A stretch of DNA of 36,398 nt, from positions 1-36,398 of the forward strand of contig JANJWO010000041.1 in NCBI GenBank assembly GCA_024709485.1, given 5' to 3'. The position numbers were made by a program, and so were the translations under genes. Origin of the DNA: Hydrogenophilaceae bacterium. GTDB taxonomy: Bacteria; Pseudomonadota; Gammaproteobacteria; Burkholderiales; Thiobacillaceae. Shown here piece by piece: positions 35,114 to 36,398 of this stretch (position 1 is the stretch's first letter; each line of letters begins with the position of its first letter). The notes below the pieces were generated by a model. It was not told the DNA's origin and did not search any database. It was given only the letters and a program-made list of their open reading frames with translations.

Positions 35114-35470
35114 TTAAACGGTCTTGCCGCGGTAGATCACCATCGACGCGCCCTGGCTCTGCGAGAAGTTGTCGTAGCCAATCAGACGGACGTGGTTGTT
35201 GGGGTTGGCCTTGTGGCAGGCTTCGGCTTCGGCCAGCACGCGGTCGACGTCGGTCTCGCCGAACATCGGCAGCTTCCACATGTACCAGTACGAGTCCATC
35301 ATGTGCTCGGGCTCGATGTGCTCGATCGCCGGGTTCCAGCCCTTCTTCACGAGGTACTCGACCTGGGCCTTGATGCTGGCCGCATCCATCGCGGGCAGGT
35401 AGGAGAAGGTCTCGAATTTGCGGCTGGCGGGGTCGCTCAGACGGCTTTTGTAATCCATCACTTCAGACAT
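35114..35470 (-). CDS. cbbS: RuBisCO small subunit (form I)
   Basis: A 118-aa small subunit. Typical features are [12 protein letters not shown], a helix with [20 protein letters not shown], the conserved [15 protein letters not shown] and the C-terminal [23 protein letters not shown]. Length and lack of the C-terminal hairpin extension fit form IA. It packs on the L8 core of RuBisCO. The ATG at 35470 has AAGGAA upstream. It is downstream of cbbL, with a repeat-bearing spacer of 110 bp between them. Confidence 0.97.
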   Translation of the reverse strand: MSEVMDYKSRLSDPASRKFETFSYLPAMDAASIKAQVEYLVKKGWNPAIEHIEPEHMMDSYWYMWKLPMFGETDVDRVLAEAEACHKANPNNHVRLIGYDNFSQSQGASMVIYRGKTV

Positions 35471-35493
35471 TTCATTTCCTTTCAGATTAGGGG

Positions 35494-35579
35494 CTAGGGG
35501 TCAGGGGCCGGGGGTCAGGGACGGTGCGGCTGCGCCGCGCGCCTTTCCCTGAATCCTGATCCCTGAATCCTGAATCCTG
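35494..35579. repeat. Heptanucleotide repeat array with inverted arms, cbbL-cbbS spacer
   Basis: The left side has 7-bp units ctagggg, tcagggg, ccggggg, tcaggga. The right side has cctgaat, cctgatc, cctgaat, cctgaat. TCAGGGA (35515-35521) pairs with TCCCTGA (35547-35553), enclosing a small GCGGC/GCCGC hairpin. It belongs to the same family as the array at 34062-34180. Confidence 0.8.
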
Positions 35580-35580
35580 C

Positions 35581-36398
35581 TTACTTGTGAGCGACGTCCA
35601 GCTTGTCGACGGTGTCAAACTCGAACTTGATCTCTTTCCACGTTTCCATGGCGATCTTCAGTTCCGGCGAGTTCTTGGCGGCGTCGGTCAGGATGGCCTT
35701 GCCTTCCTTCTCGACCTGGACACCCTTGTTGCGAGCTTCCACACAGGCTTCCAGCGCGACGCGGTTGGCGGCGGCGCCGGCGGCGTTGCCCCAGGGGTGG
35801 CCGAGCGTGCCGCCACCGAACTGCAGCACCGAGTCGTCACCGAAGATGGTGACCAGCGCGGGCATGTGCCACACGTGGATACCACCCGAAGCAACCGGCA
35901 TCACGCCAGGCATGGAGCCGAAGTCCTGGTCGAAGAAGATGCCGCGCGAACGGTCTTCCTTGATGAAGCTGTCGCGCATGATGTCGATCCAGCCCAGGGT
36001 CGCTTCGCGGTCGCCTTCAAGCTTGCCGACGACGGTACCCGAGTGCAGGTGGTCACCACCCGACAGACGCAGCACCTTGGTCAGGACGCGGAAGTGGATG
36101 CCGTGGTGCGGGTTGCGGTCGAGCACGGCGTGCATGGCGCGGTGGATGTGCAGCAGCATGCCGTTGTTGCGACACCAGTTGGCGAGGCCCGTGTTGGCCG
36201 TCAGGCCGCCGGTCAGGTAGTCGTGCATGATGATCGGTGCGCCGATTTCCTTGGCGAACTCGGCACGCTTGTACATCTCTTCCGGGGTCGGGGCGGTGAC
36301 GTTCAGGTAGTGGCCCTTGCGCTCGCCGGTCTCGCGGATCGCCTTTTCGGTCGCCTCGTGGACGAAGGCGAAGCGATCACGCCAACGCATGAAGGGCT
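35581..36398 (-). CDS. cbbL: RuBisCO large subunit, form I, C-terminal part (cut by window edge)
   Basis: 271 residues of the large subunit, open at the right edge. The frame continues past the ATG at 36390 as ...[10 protein letters not shown], so that ATG is internal. Active-site stretches are [52 protein letters not shown], the loop-6 [12 protein letters not shown] with its catalytic Lys and [18 protein letters not shown], then [22 protein letters not shown]. The [18 protein letters not shown] wording and the cbbSQO neighbours suggest form IA of the cbbQO-linked type. It fixes CO2 onto ribulose-1,5-bisphosphate. The promoter is outside the window. Confidence 0.98.
   Translation of the reverse strand, partial: PFMRWRDRFAFVHEATEKAIRETGERKGHYLNVTAPTPEEMYKRAEFAKEIGAPIIMHDYLTGGLTANTGLANWCRNNGMLLHIHRAMHAVLDRNPHHGIHFRVLTKVLRLSGGDHLHSGTVVGKLEGDREATLGWIDIMRDSFIKEDRSRGIFFDQDFGSMPGVMPVASGGIHVWHMPALVTIFGDDSVLQFGGGTLGHPWGNAAGAAANRVALEACVEARNKGVQVEKEGKAILTDAAKNSPELKIAMETWKEIKFEFDTVDKLDVAHK

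Noticed and set aside
34062..35579. Repeats in the cbb spacers as a CRISPR array
   Set aside because: Units are 7 bp, contiguous and arranged as inverted arms; there are no 28-37-bp repeats, spacers or cas genes.
29008..36398. Carboxysome or CcmM locus
   Set aside because: The gamma-CA lacks the RuBisCO small-subunit-like repeats of CcmM and no shell protein (BMC domain), CsoS2 or CsoSCA gene is present in the window.

Overview
The window is GC-rich, densely coded DNA that reads as the chromosome of a chemolithoautotrophic betaproteobacterium, probably a sulfur oxidiser of the Thiobacillus/Sulfuritortus kind. That placement is an inference. It rests on a form I RuBisCO operon of the cbbLSQO type, three SulP-family anion permeases, a TSUP-type (TauE/SafE) exporter, and the gene order glnA - DUF4124 protein - ntrB - ntrC. 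I see no tRNA, rRNA, insertion sequence, phage gene, CRISPR array or carboxysome shell gene.

Layout. 1-2300 (minus): the N-terminal part of an MgtE magnesium transporter, then aroE-mtgA. 2310-7166 (plus): the nitrogen-control block. Its glnA promoter region has two NtrC-like dyads and a sigma-54 -24/-12 element; glnA, a small DUF4124 secreted protein, ntrB and ntrC follow. 7180-13096: housekeeping and envelope genes, namely an exported metallo-beta-lactamase-fold hydrolase, a mscS-xthA pair, a DUF4124-glutaredoxin protein and oligopeptidase A. 13253-14853 (plus): a CamH-like gamma-carbonic anhydrase, a TlpA-type thioredoxin and a DinB-like protein. 14963-17124 (plus): chrA, a rhodanese and a ChrB-domain gene.

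17162-26665 (all minus): a regulatory and anion-transport block. It holds SulP-1 with a UspA-like partner, an OmpR/QseBC-type two-component pair, SulP-2 with a large coiled-coil insertion, and an NtrC-type two-component pair. Diverging from the last pair, a clear sigma-54 promoter (26764-26778) leads into a plus-strand operon (26820-28886) of a 66-aa protein, a 124-aa protein, a 108-aa membrane protein and a TSUP transporter. This is the best candidate for a little-described system: a sigma-54-switched oxyanion exporter module with its own sensor.

29008-36398: an inorganic-carbon block. A Cam-like gamma-carbonic anhydrase carrying the metal ligands and the RxDE glutamate, and a BicA/DauA-like SulP-3, converge on the minus-strand RuBisCO operon cbbL(partial)-cbbS-cbbQ-cbbO and an unrecognised 97-aa gene. 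SulP-3 plus the carbonic anhydrase could supply bicarbonate/CO2 to a RuBisCO whose CbbQO activase lies in the same operon. The spacers of the cbb operon carry tandem 7-bp repeats arranged as long inverted repeats, plus an intrinsic terminator between cbbS and cbbQ, which may set different expression levels for the subunits and the activase.
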